DNA of 6,427 nucleotides, taken from NCBI GenBank assembly GCA_027619145.1, contig JAQCGA010000248.1:1-6427 (forward strand), written 5' to 3'. The stretch's first letter is position 1. Every line of letters starts with the position of its first letter. The notes beneath the pieces were generated by a model. It did not search any database. It saw only the letters and a list, made by a program, of their open reading frames with translations, and was not told the DNA's origin. This document shows positions 6,063 through 6,427 of the stretch, in pieces. Origin of the DNA: a bacterium. GTDB taxonomy: Bacteria; Latescibacterota; UBA2968; GCA-2709665. The position numbers and the translations under genes are program-made.

Positions 6063-6427
6063 TTGGGACGCAGAGGAATGCACTTGTGGATTTACCTGAT
6101 GGCCCTGGCGGTTTTTCCTGGCTGTGCGGAATGGACGGCGTACCGGTATTTTGACGATGCGGTTGTTTACGAACGGGCCCGGCAGACCGAAGCCGCACTG
6201 GAGGCTTTTCAGGAGGCGGTAGCGGCGAGTCCGGAAGATGCGTATTTGCACCGTCATTTGGGGATGGCCTTTTTGAGGCGGGAGCGGTACGAAGAGGCGC
6301 AGGCCGAGTTAGAACGCGCTTTAGAAATAGAGCCGGATTATGTGGAGGCATACCGGGATCTGGCAATGGTTTTTGAAGTACAGAAGCTGCCCGGAGCGGC
6401 TGCAGGTTGGCTGGAGCGGGCGGTGCG
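6063..6427 (+). CDS. TPR-repeat protein, probable lipoprotein, 3' part beyond window
   Basis: This frame runs off the right edge with 121 complete codons and two further bases; an in-frame stop at 6006-6008 bounds it upstream. From the TTG start the product begins MGRRGMHLWIYLMALAVFPGC: Arg3 and Arg4, a hydrophobic stretch (8-18) and Cys21 in a degenerate lipobox (F-P-G-C), suggesting export and perhaps lipid attachment. From ATG 6078 the product lacks a charged n-region, which with the poor ribosome binding site favours TTG, though ATG cannot be excluded. Tetratricopeptide repeats follow: about 33-59 (partial), 60-93 (AYLHRHLGMAFLRRERYEEA then ALEIEPDY, a classic repeat) and 94 to the edge (VEAYRDLAMVFEVQK). 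Such repeats are protein-binding scaffolds and give no enzymatic role. It is transcribed away from the Nramp operon from a near-consensus promoter and is not obviously linked to it in function. Confidence 0.82.
   Translation, partial: MGRRGMHLWIYLMALAVFPGCAEWTAYRYFDDAVVYERARQTEAALEAFQEAVAASPEDAYLHRHLGMAFLRRERYEEAQAELERALEIEPDYVEAYRDLAMVFEVQKLPGAAAGWLERAV

Noticed and set aside
5939..6154. Plus-strand open frame of 71 codons
   Set aside because: Its start precedes the promoter boxes at 5966-5994, and it overlaps the TPR gene in another frame with no ribosome binding site.
1..6427. CRISPR array, tRNA, rRNA, insertion sequence or defence system
   Set aside because: No spaced repeats, no tRNA-like or rRNA stretches, and no transposase or nuclease motifs were seen on either strand.

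Overview
The window is ordinary bacterial chromosome of moderately high GC (mid-50s per cent by eye). It carries four minus-strand genes and the first part of one plus-strand gene. The gene set is an ADHFE1/HOT-type iron alcohol dehydrogenase, a non-canonical Nramp-family transporter of a kind I associate from memory with Planctomycetes and other PVC/FCB-like bacteria, a long SSS symporter, a KP-43-like secreted subtilase and a TPR protein. That mix suggests a Gram-negative free-living heterotroph, but the phylum cannot be fixed from this window. I see no phage, insertion sequence, CRISPR array, tRNA or rRNA.

Layout. Bases 1-840 (minus) hold the N-terminal 280 codons of a secreted S8 serine peptidase that runs off the left edge. 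Bases 841-1104 hold its 5' region, with a tandem 9-bp repeat, a small palindrome and a tentative promoter, plus a strong hairpin just after the symporter gene. Bases 1105-3045 (minus) encode a 646-residue sodium:solute symporter with a GTG start, a good ribosome binding site and probably its own promoter. Bases 3046-3229 hold that promoter and a terminator hairpin for the gene before it. Bases 3230-4513 (minus) encode a hydroxyacid-oxoacid transhydrogenase-like enzyme. Bases 4560-5807 (minus) encode the Nramp-family membrane protein. Bases 5808-6062 are a divergent control region with two good sigma70-type promoters back to back. From about 6063 to the right edge (plus) lies a probable TPR lipoprotein.

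How the genes work together. The Nramp-like gene and the transhydrogenase gene are only 46 bases apart, share one promoter and end at one hairpin, so they look like a two-gene operon. The symporter comes next in the same direction behind its own promoter. One reading is uptake and conversion of a small hydroxy acid, with HOT passing hydride from 4-hydroxybutyrate to 2-oxoglutarate and the symporter importing an organic acid. Another is metal supply to a metal-dependent enzyme, but the Nramp-like protein lacks the usual metal-binding motifs, so its substrate is open. The most unusual items are this altered Nramp binding site, its pairing with HOT, and the long C-terminal extension of the symporter. 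I found no convincing evidence of an entirely new system.
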